Shown here one piece after another: positions 42,189 to 51,482 of a stretch of DNA of 64,000 bases; the stretch's first letter is position 1, and every line of letters starts with the position of its first letter. Location of the stretch: the NCBI RefSeq assembly GCF_017573545.1, contig NZ_JAGEOK010000027.1:62001-126000 (forward strand), written 5' to 3'. This DNA comes from Actinomadura nitritigenes (GTDB lineage: Bacteria > Actinomycetota > Actinomycetes > Streptosporangiales > Streptosporangiaceae). Position numbers and translations under genes: made by a program. The notes below the pieces were generated by a model. It was not told where the DNA came from, did not search any database, and was given only the letters and a program-made list of their open reading frames with translations.

Positions 42189-42551
42189 ATGAAGATCCTC
42201 GACCCGATCCTGAACGACCTCACCCCCCGTCATCTTGAGATCTTCTGGCGTTACCAGGTGGTCCGCACGGGGGTCGATTTCGGTGCCGCCACCTGTTTCG
42301 TCGTCGGTAGTGTCTTCTTCTACGAGGCGCTGTCCCTTCCGGCCGACTGGCTGTTTCTCATCGGCTCCGTACTGTTCGCCATCAAGCCGACCATCGACAT
42401 GGTGCGGTCGGCCCACCTGGCCAGGCTGCCGGCCGACGGCACCGACCGATCCCCGGCGGCGCACCCCGGGCGGAGCCGAGAGCGCCTGCGCGATGACCGG
42501 CCCGAGCCGGCCACCAGTTCCACCGCGGCGGAAGGCCCGGATTCCGCCTGA
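42189..42551 (+). CDS. YrhK-domain small membrane protein (120 aa)
   Basis: Two membrane helices in a YrhK-like domain: HLEIFWRYQVVRTGVDFGAA, TCFVVGSVFFYEALSLPADW, LFLIGSVLFAIKPTIDMVRS. A 45-residue charged tail rich in Arg, Asp and Ser follows. The function of the YrhK family is unknown. It lies 136 bp after qcrB, so co-transcription with the oxidase operon is possible but not required. The ribosome site is weak. Confidence 0.7.
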   Translation: MKILDPILNDLTPRHLEIFWRYQVVRTGVDFGAATCFVVGSVFFYEALSLPADWLFLIGSVLFAIKPTIDMVRSAHLARLPADGTDRSPAAHPGRSRERLRDDRPEPATSSTAAEGPDSA

Positions 42552-42591
42552 ACCCTGCGCCGTTCCATGCCCGACACCGGTCGGTGTGTCG

Positions 42592-42717
42592 GTCGGCAAG
42601 GCCGCGATTAGTACTGCCGGCGCTACGAGGGACGCCCTGACCGGTGCTCTGCGCAACGCCCGTGCCGCCGGGCTGACCGTGGAGGTCGGTGGTACCACGA
42701 CCGGCTCGGTGACCCGC
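42592..42717 (+). pseudogene. Possible fragment of an MMPL-type membrane transporter
   Basis: A short plus-strand frame reads DALTGALRNARAAGLTVEVG and GTTTGS, similar in style to the periplasmic loop of MMPL/RND-like proteins. There is no start and no further homology. The rest of 42552-42871 shows nothing clear. Confidence 0.3.
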
Positions 42718-42871
42718 TCCTCGTGTGGCCGCCGGCAGGGACGAGCTCGTTGCCCGGACGGGGGTCGGCCGTCCAGGATGGATCGGCAGGGCTCCCGATC
42801 GGCTTGCGCTGCCGTCGCGGATCGGCAGGGCGGGCTCGTCGCGCGGATCGCCCCGGGGAGGAGATGGCTGC

Positions 42872-43522
42872 ATGGGCTCTCGGCCGGGCCGCGGCCCGTA
42901 CGCGAAGTCGGCGGGGGTCCGGCGCCGGGTGCTGGAGGCGTGCGTGGACGCCTTCGCCCAGACGGGTTTCTACGGCGCCACGATGAAGGACGTCGCCAGG
43001 CGGGCGGGCATCAGCTACACGGCGAGGCCACCTCACCCGACCATCCCGCCCACGCGTACTACACCGACCGGTAAGGACCAACTGGTGACCCGCACCCCCA
43101 ACGGACCCATCCTCGACACCTTCACGCCCTACGGGAACATGATGCTGATGCAGTCGAAGATGAAGGACACCCGGGTGTCCGCAGTCTCCGGCAGCCTCAA
43201 GGGCGACAACGGCGTCTACGCGCTCGCCGCCAAGGACAGGACGGGCGCCTCCCTGATGGTGTGGAACTGGCAGCACACCCACACCGACAGCTATCGGGCG
43301 ACCATCGACATGTCCCGGCTGCCGGCCGACCTCCGGCACGGCAAGGTCCGCCAGCGCACCTACCGGATCGACCAGACCACCAGCAACTACTTCACCAACC
43401 CCGCCACGGCCGGCCTCCAGATGGTCGACCAGAAGACCATCACCCCTGGCAAGACCTACACCCAGGCCATCGACCTCGACCCCAACGCCATCTACCTGAT
43501 CACCCTGGAACCCATGCGGTGA
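42872..43522 (+). pseudogene. Chimera: TetR N-terminus joined to the C-terminus of a glycoside-hydrolase-like protein
   Basis: A single 216-codon frame starts with a TetR HTH (RRRVLEACVDAFAQTGFYGA, TMKDVARRAGISYT), then about residue 50 switches to the C-terminal beta-domain of a large secreted sugar-hydrolase-type protein (ILDTFTPYGNMMLMQSKMKD, LMVWNWQHTHTDSYRATIDM, TNPATAGLQMVDQKTITPGK, YLITLEPMR). The hydrolase sequence actually begins near 43020 in another frame (SPDHPAHAYYTDR) and shifts frame near 43069, so the hydrolase part was already broken. Neither domain is complete. It is best read as a deletion junction. Confidence 0.78.
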
Positions 43523-43809
43523 CCGCGACCGGTCCCGGAGCCGGTAGCTCTCACGGCTCGCCGGGCGTCACCTGCCCGGCGACCGCCCGCGTCGGAGCGT
43601 GCCTTTCCTTCGCAAGACGGCCTGGCCCTTACCGGCACTCGTTCGACGAATGGACGAGAGTGCAAGGGCGACGATCGCTCAGCAAAGGCGGTCGCGATTA
43701 TCGGATCCCGTCTTAAAAGGTCAGGCCGCTGCCGAGTCGGGGAACTGCCTCCGCGGCTCCGATGGCGCGCGCATGGTCCGGCTCGAACGGGGCACCGAAC
43801 CGATCTGGA

Positions 43810-44724
43810 TCAGCCGTCTGCGGCGTCCGAGTGGTCGACTGCCGCTCGTGCCCGCGCCGCCGCCTCGGCGAAGGCGCGGACGTCGGCATGCCGTGCTCCG
43901 GCCGGCCACACGAGCGCCACATCGACCGGTGCCAGGTCCCGGACCGGGACGAAGGCCACGCCCGGGTGCTTGTGGAAGCGCAGCAGCGAGGCGGCGACGG
44001 GATGGGCGCCCTTGTGCCGCGCGACCAACTCCAGCATCTCGGTGTAGGAGGAGAAGACGTGCCGGCGTGGGATCAGCCGGCCGCTTGGCGTGTGCAGGGG
44101 GACGAAGGGGCAGGTCAGGCCGGTGGGCGACGAGCGGAGCGAGAAGACGCCGAGCTCGGCGAGATCCTCGACGCTCGCCGATCCGCGCTCGGCCAGGGGA
44201 TGGCCGGCCGGGACGGCGAGGAGCCGCTCGTCGGTGCCGATCACCGGCCCGACGGCGACGTCCGGCACGTCGCCGACGGGCAGCCGGGCGACCAGCAGGT
44301 CGACCTCCTTGCGGCGCAGCGGACCGTAGGGGTCGTCGAGCGGGGTCTCGGAGAGGACCACCTCGCGTCCGGGGCGTTCCGCGCGGTAGGCCTCGATGGC
44401 CGCGTCGAGGATCGCACCTCCGGTGGCCCCGGCACACCCGACGCGCAGCACCTCGCCCGTCCGCGCCGCCTCCCTGCGGGACTCCTCCAGGACGGCGAGG
44501 AGTTGAGCGTACGTGGGAGCCAGGCCGTCGCGCAGCCGCGCGCCCAGCGGCGTCAAGGCCACGCTCCGACTGGTCCGTTCGAACAGCGTCCCTCCGATGC
44601 GGCGCTCGAATGTCCTGACGAGCTGGCTCACCCGCGATTGAGACAGCCCCACCTTCTCCGCCGCACGGCCGAAATGGAGGTTTTCGGCGACCGCCAGGAA
44701 CACCTCGATCTCTCCGACGTCCAC
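43810..44724 (-). CDS. LysR-family transcriptional regulator (304 aa)
   Basis: Typical LysR: HTH in the first 60 residues (EIEVFLAVAENLHFGRAAEK, VGLSQSRVSQLVRTFERRIG), then two periplasmic-binding-like subdomains (VDLLVARLPVGDVPDVAVGP). The GTG at 44724 is preferred over an ATG at 44760, because GGGAGG precedes it by 5 bp and the shorter form begins at the normal residue. This also leaves a T-N11-A LysR box just upstream. It is divergent from a DHA2-type exporter, its probable target. Confidence 0.87.
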   Translation of the reverse strand: MDVGEIEVFLAVAENLHFGRAAEKVGLSQSRVSQLVRTFERRIGGTLFERTSRSVALTPLGARLRDGLAPTYAQLLAVLEESRREAARTGEVLRVGCAGATGGAILDAAIEAYRAERPGREVVLSETPLDDPYGPLRRKEVDLLVARLPVGDVPDVAVGPVIGTDERLLAVPAGHPLAERGSASVEDLAELGVFSLRSSPTGLTCPFVPLHTPSGRLIPRRHVFSSYTEMLELVARHKGAHPVAASLLRFHKHPGVAFVPVRDLAPVDVALVWPAGARHADVRAFAEAAARARAAVDHSDAADG

Positions 44725-44735
44725 TGGTCCTCCCA

Positions 44736-44756
44736 TCGATGAGCGCGACTGATCGA
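44736..44756. promoter_or_regulatory. LysR box (T-N11-A) before the lysR gene
   Basis: TCGAT-N11-ATCGA lies 12-32 bp upstream of the chosen lysR start, in the 206-bp gap shared with the divergent exporter. The spacing is the standard LysR-type pattern. Confidence 0.6.
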
Positions 44757-44930
44757 ACATGATGCAGATCGCCGTTGTTCCGGCGCCGCGTTCGCTGAAA
44801 GCGTGGAATTCACGCCCGAGCCGGAAACCGACGAAAGAAGCCCGATGCCGATCGCCCCTGCCCGCGTCGCGGTCGGCATCAGCGGAGCGATCGGCGTCGG
44901 CCGGATTTCGCTGACCGATGAGGGATGAGG

Positions 44931-46385
44931 ATGAGCGCTTCCACCGACGGCCTGCCCCTGAGGAACGAGACCGCGCCGGGCGCCGCCAAGGACCGAAGAC
45001 GCCAGCGCCGCCTCGGCCTGGCCCTGATGGTGACCGCTCAGTTCATGGTCATCCTGGACGCGGCGATCGTGAACGTGGCTCTGCCGACGATCCAGCACTC
45101 CCTCGGCTTCTCCGCCGTCGGCGCCGAAGGGGTGATCACCGCGTACGCGACGGCCTTCGGCGGCGTGCTCGTCCTCGGCGGCCGATTGGCCGACCAGTTC
45201 GGGCATCGGCGGGTCTTCGTCGCCGGGCTCCTGGGCTTCGCCGCGACCTCGCTGGCGTGCGGCCTGGCCGGCGCCCCGGCGGTCCTGATCGGCGCCCGGG
45301 TCGCGCAGGGCCTCAGCGCCGCCGTCCTGGCGCCGGCGGCCCTGGCGCTGCTGACCACCACGTTCGAGGAGGGGGCCGAGCGCAACCGCGCCCTGGGGGT
45401 CTTCGGCGCGGCGACCTCGCTGGGGTTCGTCTCGGGCCAGATCTTCGGCGGCGTGCTGGCCGACACGCTCGGCTGGCGAAGCGTGTTCATCGTCAACGTC
45501 CCGGTCGCCGCGCTCGCCGCGCTGCTGACCGTCCGCACGATCCCCGCGTCGGTGCCGCCCGCCGCCCGCCGCAGGCCGGACGTCGCCGGAGCGGTGCTCA
45601 TCACCTCGGCCGTCGCCCTGCTCGTCTGGGCGCCCACGTACGGCTCCCAGCACGGCTGGGCCTCGGCCGGGCTCTACGCCGCGGTCGCGGCGTCACTGCT
45701 CCTGCTCGCCGTCTTCATCGCCGTGGAGGCCAGGTACCGCGATCCCCTCATCCGGCTGTCGATGCTGCGTTCCCGGTGGCTCGCCGGCACCAACCTCGCC
45801 ACCGCCGTCACCGGTGCGCTCAACGGCGCCGTGGTTCTCGTGTGCACGCTGTTCCTGCAGCAAGCCCGGCACTACACGCCGCTGGAGGCCGGGCTCGCGT
45901 TCGTCCCCACCGGACTCGCCGGCCTGCTGGCGGGGACGAGGCTCGCGGGACCGCTGGTCACCCGCTGGGGCGTCCGCGCCGTACTCGCCGTGATGCTCCT
46001 GACATCGGCCGCCGCCATCGCGGGCCTGGCCCGGCTGCCCGGCGGATACCTCGCGCTCCTTCCCTGGCTCGTGCTGATCGGCGCGGCGTTCACCACGGCC
46101 GCGGTCGCGACGACGGTCGCGGTCTCCTCCGGCGTCGCGCCCGGGGAACAGGGGATGGCGGCTGCGCTGCGGCAGACCGCCTACCAGTTGGGCGTCGCGA
46201 TCGGGGTCGCCGTGCTGCTGTCCGTCGCCGCCACCCGCACCGAGCACCTGCTCGCGCAGCAAGCCCCGCCCAGCCGCGCCGACGCGCTCGCCTCGGGATT
46301 CCGCCTCTGCCTCGTCCTGCTCAGCGCGCTGTCGGCGATCGGCGGACTGGTCTCCTTCGCCATGCTCCGCCGAAAGCCCGACTGA
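44931..46385 (+). CDS. DHA2-family (EmrB/QacA-type) MFS exporter (484 aa)
   Basis: Fourteen-helix drug exporter: AQFMVILDAAIVNVALPTIQ is the DHA2 motif D1, then GGRLADQFGHRRVFVAGLLG (motif A) and GRVAQ-like RVAQGLSAAVLAPAALALLT, with SGQIFGGVLADTLGWRSVF as motif C. A 25-residue charged N-tail precedes the first helix. The ATG at 44931 with GAGGG 6 bp upstream is preferred over the in-frame ATG at 44925. Not closely similar to the DHA2 gene at 15346. Probably controlled by the divergent LysR gene. Confidence 0.87.
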   Translation: MSASTDGLPLRNETAPGAAKDRRRQRRLGLALMVTAQFMVILDAAIVNVALPTIQHSLGFSAVGAEGVITAYATAFGGVLVLGGRLADQFGHRRVFVAGLLGFAATSLACGLAGAPAVLIGARVAQGLSAAVLAPAALALLTTTFEEGAERNRALGVFGAATSLGFVSGQIFGGVLADTLGWRSVFIVNVPVAALAALLTVRTIPASVPPAARRRPDVAGAVLITSAVALLVWAPTYGSQHGWASAGLYAAVAASLLLLAVFIAVEARYRDPLIRLSMLRSRWLAGTNLATAVTGALNGAVVLVCTLFLQQARHYTPLEAGLAFVPTGLAGLLAGTRLAGPLVTRWGVRAVLAVMLLTSAAAIAGLARLPGGYLALLPWLVLIGAAFTTAAVATTVAVSSGVAPGEQGMAAALRQTAYQLGVAIGVAVLLSVAATRTEHLLAQQAPPSRADALASGFRLCLVLLSALSAIGGLVSFAMLRRKPD

Positions 46386-46497
46386 CAGCGATCGCTGTAG
46401 GCGAGCGCATCCGCCGGGTTCGGATGAACGTCCCCGGCGTTGTCAGTGGCGCCGTGAAGTATGCGCCGGAGACCGGCAGGGCGACGAGAGGGCAAGC

Positions 46498-46842
46498 ATG
46501 GTGGCCGTGACGAACCAGAAGGTGCTCGAGCACGAGTTCCTCACCGGGATGTACAACGACGGGTACTTCCCCGATCACCTCGTCGACAAAGGCAAAGCGA
46601 TCCTGGTGGGTCTGTGCGAGCGGATCGAGGCCGACCGGCCGGCGGATCTGGCGGCGCTCTACACGCTGACGCATGCCGCGACGGAGGAGTTCAACGCTCT
46701 GCAGGCGGAGTTCGACGCGGCCGGCAGCGAGATCGAGACGGTCGCCCGCGACGTGATCGGCGAAGAGTTCTGGTTCGTGGCCACCGCCTACGGCTTCGCC
46801 GAGGCCGACATCGAGGAGCTGATCGCCACCCGGGAATGGTGA
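46498..46842 (+). CDS. DUF5713-family protein (114 aa)
   Basis: A small acidic helical protein: NQKVLEHEFLTGMYNDGYFP, DHLVDKGKAILVGLCERIEA, YTLTHAATEEFNALQAEFDA, and the ending ADIEELIATREW. These blocks agree with the DUF5713 family as I recall it; its function is unknown. A GAGAGGG ribosome site precedes the ATG. It stands alone between the exporter and a convergent small gene. Confidence 0.75.
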   Translation: MVAVTNQKVLEHEFLTGMYNDGYFPDHLVDKGKAILVGLCERIEADRPADLAALYTLTHAATEEFNALQAEFDAAGSEIETVARDVIGEEFWFVATAYGFAEADIEELIATREW

Positions 46843-46945
46843 ACCGCGCCCGCCGCCGGCCGCCGCGGTGCCGCCGCCGGCGGGGCCGTGACGGCGGCCG
46901 CGTCGCCGCGACCGCCTCTGACCAGGCCGAGCGCGGCCTACGTCG

Positions 46946-47122
46946 CTAGACCACGCACCCGCAGGGACGGAGGACCTGGAGGTCGTCGCCCGCCTGCGTC
47001 GCTTCCCTGATCAGTTCGCCGCACAGCGGGCAGGGCTGACCGGCGAGGCCGGGTACGGCGGGAACCGGCGAGTGCCCGGCCTCGGCAACGGGCGAATCAA
47101 GGTGTTCGGCTGTCAGGTCCAC
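46946..47122 (-). CDS. Very small zinc-ribbon-like protein (58 aa)
   Basis: From the GTG at 47122 (AGGATGG upstream) it reads VDLTAEHLDSPVAEAG, then a Cys cluster GQPCPLCGELIREATQ and a C-terminal RPCGCVV. CxxC plus CxC could bind one zinc. I do not recognise a family. It is convergent with the DUF5713 gene and divergent from the next gene. Confidence 0.5.
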   Translation of the reverse strand: MDLTAEHLDSPVAEAGHSPVPAVPGLAGQPCPLCGELIREATQAGDDLQVLRPCGCVV

Positions 47123-47303
47123 GGCGCGCCATCCTACGACCGCGCCGTGCAGAAGGCCGCCCCGACAGACCGGCCGCCCCCTCAGAGAAGCGTCCGCAGG
47201 CACGAACGAAGGCGGTGGAGTTGGAAGGCCGCGGCATGCGGGACGGTCGGCGCTTCCCCCGGCGAACGCGAGTCCCTCGGCCGTTCGAGCGTAGATTCTC
47301 GGG

Positions 47304-47771
47304 GTGGGCGAGAGCGAAGGCGACCGGGCACCGCTGCGCTTCCGCGGGCCTGCGGACTACCGCGATGCGGCGCGCGACCCGGACACCGACGCGCGGACGC
47401 TGGCCTCTCTCGCCCGGTGCCCGTATCCGTTCGTCTGGCAGGCGCTGGCCGCGAACCCCGGCACGCCCGCGCACGTCCTGGGTGACCTGTGCTCGAAGAG
47501 GGACAGCGCGTGGAACGACGGCCGGCTCCTGCACCTGCTCGCCGAGCACCCGAGAGCCGATCGTGCCGTGCTGCTCGCAGTGCTGGCCGAGGTCGAGGCT
47601 CACCTGCTGACCTCCGCGAGCCGGCCGTACGCGGCCGTGCTCGCCCTCGCGGCCCGCCGGGAACTGAAGCCGGAGGAGGTGCAGCGCCTGGCCGCGCTGC
47701 CCGGTGCGTCAGCACGCATGCGAGCCGGTCTGAGACGTCGCCTCGCCGGACGAGAACCCGAAGCCCGTTAG
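47304..47771 (+). CDS. Hypothetical helical-repeat (LRV-like) protein (155 aa)
   Basis: Pairs of short helices recur: DYRDAARDPDTDARTLASLA, RCPYPFVWQALAANPGTPAH and ARRELKPEEVQRLAALPG. The D-x-x-T-x-x-x-L-A pattern recalls leucine-rich-repeat-variant (LRV) proteins. No catalytic motif is visible. A GTG start is used and the ribosome site is weak. Confidence 0.6.
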   Translation: MGESEGDRAPLRFRGPADYRDAARDPDTDARTLASLARCPYPFVWQALAANPGTPAHVLGDLCSKRDSAWNDGRLLHLLAEHPRADRAVLLAVLAEVEAHLLTSASRPYAAVLALAARRELKPEEVQRLAALPGASARMRAGLRRRLAGREPEAR

Positions 47772-47888
47772 CCTCTCCGGCCGCCGTCCCGCGCACCTTG
47801 CCTGCGCTCATTGCTTCCCTTCTGCGCACGTGAGCGCTACCTTGCGAGACAGAAACCAGAATTCACTTCAGTTTCGGAGGTGGTCGGG

Positions 47889-48761
47889 TTGACGTCAGCC
47901 GCCACGGCCGGGCGACGCGGGTGCCGTCCGCGGGAGCTCCCGCCGTCCATGGTCGAGCGGATGACGCTCATCCTGGACGCGTTCCGGGGTTCGACGACGC
48001 GGCTGACCCTCGAGGAGGTCGTCCACGCGTCGGGGCTCCCGCGGTCCACCACGCACCGGATCCTCGACCAGCTGGTGAGGGCGGCGTGGCTGGAGCACGC
48101 GCCGCCCGGGTACCTGCTCGGCCGCCGCTCCCTGCGGCTCGGCAGCGACGCCCAAGGGTTCGTCGACCTGCGCTCGGCCGCCGCCCCGGTGCTGCACGAG
48201 CTGCAGCTCAGGACCGGGATGGTCGTGCATCTCGCCGTGCTGGAGGGCGCTCGCGTCCGCTATCTGGACAAGATGGGCGGCCGGTTCGCGGCCAAGGTCC
48301 CCTCCCGGGTGGGCGGCAGCGCCGAGGCCCACTCCACCGCGCTCGGCAAGGCGATGCTGGCCCGCCTGCCGGCCGAGGAGGTCGACGCGCGGGTCGGTGC
48401 CCCGATGAGCAGGCTGACCCAGCGCACGATCGGCGACCTGCGGACCCTGTACCAGGAGCTGCACCGGATCCGCGACCGCGGCGGGGTCGCCTACGAGCGG
48501 GGCGAGCACACCCCCGGCATCTCGTGCGTCGCCGCGGCCGTGCGCGGCCCGGAGGGTCCGCTCGGGGCCGTCTCGCTCGCCGGTGACGCCGGATGCCTGC
48601 TGGAGACCGTCGCCCCGCTGGTGGCCGCCGCGGTGCGGACGATCTCGGCGGAGTTCGTCTCGGAGGTCGAGGGGCAACCCGCCGGCGCACCGGCGGAGAC
48701 CTGGTCGGCCGAGACGCTGGCCCGCCTCGCGGCGATCGACCGGGACGCCGCCTGGATCTGA
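47889..48761 (+). CDS. IclR-family transcriptional regulator (290 aa)
   Basis: Winged helix (VERMTLILDAFRGSTTRLTL, EEVVHASGLPRSTTHRILDQ) and IclR effector domain (VVHLAVLEGARVRYLDKMGG, AEAHSTALGKAMLARLP, GVAYERGEHTPGISCVAAAV) are complete. The start is uncertain: a TTG at 47889 lies 8 bp after GGAGG, while a GTG at 47880 overlaps that site. No catabolic gene adjoins it, so its target is not evident. A TetR gene follows 75 bp later on the same strand. Confidence 0.85.
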   Translation: MTSAATAGRRGCRPRELPPSMVERMTLILDAFRGSTTRLTLEEVVHASGLPRSTTHRILDQLVRAAWLEHAPPGYLLGRRSLRLGSDAQGFVDLRSAAAPVLHELQLRTGMVVHLAVLEGARVRYLDKMGGRFAAKVPSRVGGSAEAHSTALGKAMLARLPAEEVDARVGAPMSRLTQRTIGDLRTLYQELHRIRDRGGVAYERGEHTPGISCVAAAVRGPEGPLGAVSLAGDAGCLLETVAPLVAAAVRTISAEFVSEVEGQPAGAPAETWSAETLARLAAIDRDAAWI

Positions 48762-48836
48762 GCGGCCGCGGCTCCACGGGTGCGAGCCCCGGGGTGCGCA
48801 CGGCACAATCGACCGCGTCGAGACGAAGGAGAAGCC

Positions 48837-49454
48837 GTGCCGCGCATCGCCGATCCCCGGCCGGCGGCCGAGCCCAGGTCGCCGCACCAGAAGGACCGCC
48901 ACGAGCGCATCCTCCGGGCGGCGCGGAGGCTCGGCGGCGTGCACGACCTCGATCGCGTCCAGATGCAGGACGTGGCGAACGAGGCCGGGGTCGCGATCGC
49001 CACCCTGTACCGCTACTTCCCTTCGAAGACCCATCTGTTCGCCGCCGTGAAGCGCAGGCAGGTCGAACTCCTCTCGGAGGAGGTGGCCCGGCTGAGGGCG
49101 GCGTCGGAGAACCCCCTCGACGCCGTGGTGCGGACCCTGGTGCGGGCCAGGGAGCAGCTGATGCGGCGGCCGCAGCTGTCGCGCACGATCCTCCAGGCCG
49201 ACCAGACCGCGCAGGCCACCGCGAACGGCCCCTGGTCGTCGGACCGCACGTTCCGCGACATGCTGCTCGCGGCGGCCGGCATCGATGCCCCCGGGCCCGC
49301 CGACGAGCGCCTGGTGCGGCTGCTCGAATCGTGCTGGTACGGCGTGCTGCTGTCCTGCCTGAACGGGAGGCTCTCCCCGGCGGAGGCGGACGTCGACATC
49401 CGTGTCTCGTGCGAGATGCTGCTCGGCGGGCGGCTGGACGGCACGACGGACTGA
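48837..49454 (+). CDS. TetR-family transcriptional regulator, KstR-like style (205 aa)
   Basis: The HTH reads HERILRAARRLGGVHDLDRV, QMQDVANEAGVAIATLYRYF with PSKTHLFAAVKRRQVE, and the C-terminus ends with WYGVLLSCLNGRLSPAEADV, as in the KstR-like subgroup that often controls steroid or lipid catabolism. No such genes are nearby. The GTG at 48837 is supported by AAGGAG 6 bp upstream. Confidence 0.85.
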   Translation: MPRIADPRPAAEPRSPHQKDRHERILRAARRLGGVHDLDRVQMQDVANEAGVAIATLYRYFPSKTHLFAAVKRRQVELLSEEVARLRAASENPLDAVVRTLVRAREQLMRRPQLSRTILQADQTAQATANGPWSSDRTFRDMLLAAAGIDAPGPADERLVRLLESCWYGVLLSCLNGRLSPAEADVDIRVSCEMLLGGRLDGTTD

Positions 49455-49490
49455 CGGAGCAATGTCGGTGGTGTCGGTTTTAATCGAGGA

Positions 49491-51482
49491 GTGGACGTTG
49501 AAGAGCGCATCGCGGAGCTGACCGCCGAGGTCAGGCGGCTGAACGACCTGTACTACGGCACCGGTGACAGCCCGCTGCCGGACGCGGACTACGACGCGCT
49601 GAAGGACGAGCTGGCGGCGCTCGTCGCCGAGCACCCCGAGCTCGAACCGGCGGACAGCCCGCTCGGCAAGGTCAACGCCCCGGCGGAGCTGACCGGCCCG
49701 ACCGTCCGGCACGCGCGGCCGATGCTCTCGCTGGCGAAGGCGACGAGCGAGGAGCAGATCCGCACGTTCTGCGAGCGCTTCGGCGGCCAGGTGTTCCGCG
49801 TGTCGGAGAAGCTCGACGGGCTCTCGCTCAGCGTCGTCTACACCGACGGAAGGCTCGACTACGTCGCCACCCGCGGCACCGGCGCGGTCGGTGAGCTGGT
49901 GACCGAGAAGGTGCGCCATGTGATCCCGGGGCTGCCGACCGGGATCGAGGCGCCCGGACGTGTCGAGGTCCGGGGCGAGGCCGTGATGCTGCGGTCGGTG
50001 TGGGCGGCCTACAACGAGGCGCATCCGGACAAGACGCTCACCAACCCGCGGTCGGGCGCCGCCGGGACGCTGGTGCTGAAGGACCCCGAGGCGGCGGCGA
50101 AGGCCCGGCGGCTGCTGCGGTTCTACGCGTTCGGCGCCGACCGCGACGGCGTCGCGATGGAGCTCCCGGAGGGCTTCGAGCCGGTCGCCCAGTACGTGTG
50201 CGCGTCCGCCGAAGAGGTGGTGGACGCGATCGACGAGATCGGCGGCCGCCGCGACGGGCTGGACTACGACATCGACGGCGCCGTGGTGCGGCTGCACGAG
50301 CCGGCGGCGTTCGACGCGGCGGGCTTCAACAGCGCCGAGCCGCGCGGGGCGATCGCGTTCAAGTACCCGCCGGAGGAGAAGCTGACCACGCTGCTGTCGG
50401 TCGAGTGGCCGGTCGGCAAGATCGGCCGCGTCCCGCCGCGCGCGAAGGTCGCGCCGGTGTTCGTCGGCGGCGTGACGGTGGAGAACATCACCCTGCACAA
50501 CCCGCGCCTGATCCGCGAGCGCGACCTGCGGATCGGCGACACGGTGGCGGTCGTGCGGCGCGGCGACGTGATCCCGTTCGCGGGCCGGTCGCTGCCGGAG
50601 CGGCGCGACGGCAGCGAGGTCGAGATCGTCCCGCCGGCGCACTGCCCGTCGTGCGGATCGGAACTGGAGGTCCGCGGCACCGGAGAGGAGCGCTGGTGCG
50701 TGAACCTCCAGTGCCCGGCACAGGCGACGCGGCGGCTGATGCACTGGGCCTCGCGGCAGGCGGCCGACATGGAGGGCGTCGGCGACGTCTGGATCGAGAA
50801 GCTCGCCGAGGACGGCGTGCTCAAGCGCCGCAGCGACCTGTACGACCTGACCGCCGAGCAACTCCTCGGCTACGAGCGGATGGGCGAGGTCAGCGCCCGG
50901 AACATGGTCGACTCGATCGCGTCCTCCAAGGGCATGGGGCTGCGCCGCGCGCTGATCGGGCTGGCGATCCCGATGGCGTCCGAGGGCACGGCGAAGCGCC
51001 TGTGCCTGGCCGGCTACGAGCGCGTCGAGGACGTCGCGGCGGCGACCGCCGAGGACCTGGTGGCGATCCGCGACATCGGGCCGAAGGCCGCCGAGAGCAT
51101 CGTGGCGTTCTTCGCCCGCCCGGACGTCCGGGAGGAGATCGCGGCGCTGCGCGAGCGCGGCGTGAACCTGGACGTGCTGGACGAGGACCGGCCGGTCGAC
51201 GCGGCCGCCGCGGGCGACTCGCCGCTGAAGGGCGCGTCGGTCGTGATCACCGGCGCCTTCACCGACCCGCGCTCGGGCGCGAAGATCAGCCGGCCGGACG
51301 TCACGCGCCTGGTCGAGCAGGCGGCGGCGGCGACCGCCTCGTCGGTCTCGGCCGTCACCGACTACCTGCTCGCCGGCGCCAACGTCGGCGCGGCGAAGAC
51401 CGGCAAGGCCGAGAAGCTCGGGGTCAGGGTCGTGCAGCAGGACGAGCTGTGGCGCTGGCTGGCCGAGGCCGGGGTGATCTGA
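49491..51482 (+). CDS. ligA: NAD-dependent DNA ligase LigA, variant copy (663 aa)
   Basis: Domain order is complete: Ia domain (LNDLYYGTGDSPLPDADYDA), adenylation domain with Lys107 in EKLDGLS, OB fold (IGRVPPRAKVAPVFVGGVTV), zinc finger (CPSCG...WCVN..CPAQ), HhH region (RDIGPKAAESIVAFF) and BRCT (LKGASVVITGAFTDPRSGAK). The conserved RGDG motif after the Lys reads RGTG (Thr130), and NPRNAAAGSLRQ reads NPRSGAAGTLVL. Those differences suggest a second, specialised ligase rather than the housekeeping copy. A TGATG junction couples it to a metallophosphoesterase. The GTG start follows GAGGA. Confidence 0.9.
   Translation: MDVEERIAELTAEVRRLNDLYYGTGDSPLPDADYDALKDELAALVAEHPELEPADSPLGKVNAPAELTGPTVRHARPMLSLAKATSEEQIRTFCERFGGQVFRVSEKLDGLSLSVVYTDGRLDYVATRGTGAVGELVTEKVRHVIPGLPTGIEAPGRVEVRGEAVMLRSVWAAYNEAHPDKTLTNPRSGAAGTLVLKDPEAAAKARRLLRFYAFGADRDGVAMELPEGFEPVAQYVCASAEEVVDAIDEIGGRRDGLDYDIDGAVVRLHEPAAFDAAGFNSAEPRGAIAFKYPPEEKLTTLLSVEWPVGKIGRVPPRAKVAPVFVGGVTVENITLHNPRLIRERDLRIGDTVAVVRRGDVIPFAGRSLPERRDGSEVEIVPPAHCPSCGSELEVRGTGEERWCVNLQCPAQATRRLMHWASRQAADMEGVGDVWIEKLAEDGVLKRRSDLYDLTAEQLLGYERMGEVSARNMVDSIASSKGMGLRRALIGLAIPMASEGTAKRLCLAGYERVEDVAAATAEDLVAIRDIGPKAAESIVAFFARPDVREEIAALRERGVNLDVLDEDRPVDAAAAGDSPLKGASVVITGAFTDPRSGAKISRPDVTRLVEQAAAATASSVSAVTDYLLAGANVGAAKTGKAEKLGVRVVQQDELWRWLAEAGVI

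Noticed and set aside
47895-50861. Very long minus-strand open frame (about 990 codons) over the IclR, TetR and ligase genes
   Set aside because: It is a high-GC shadow. The translation has Arg/Ala/Gly-rich low-complexity composition and no domain, while the plus strand has clear families.
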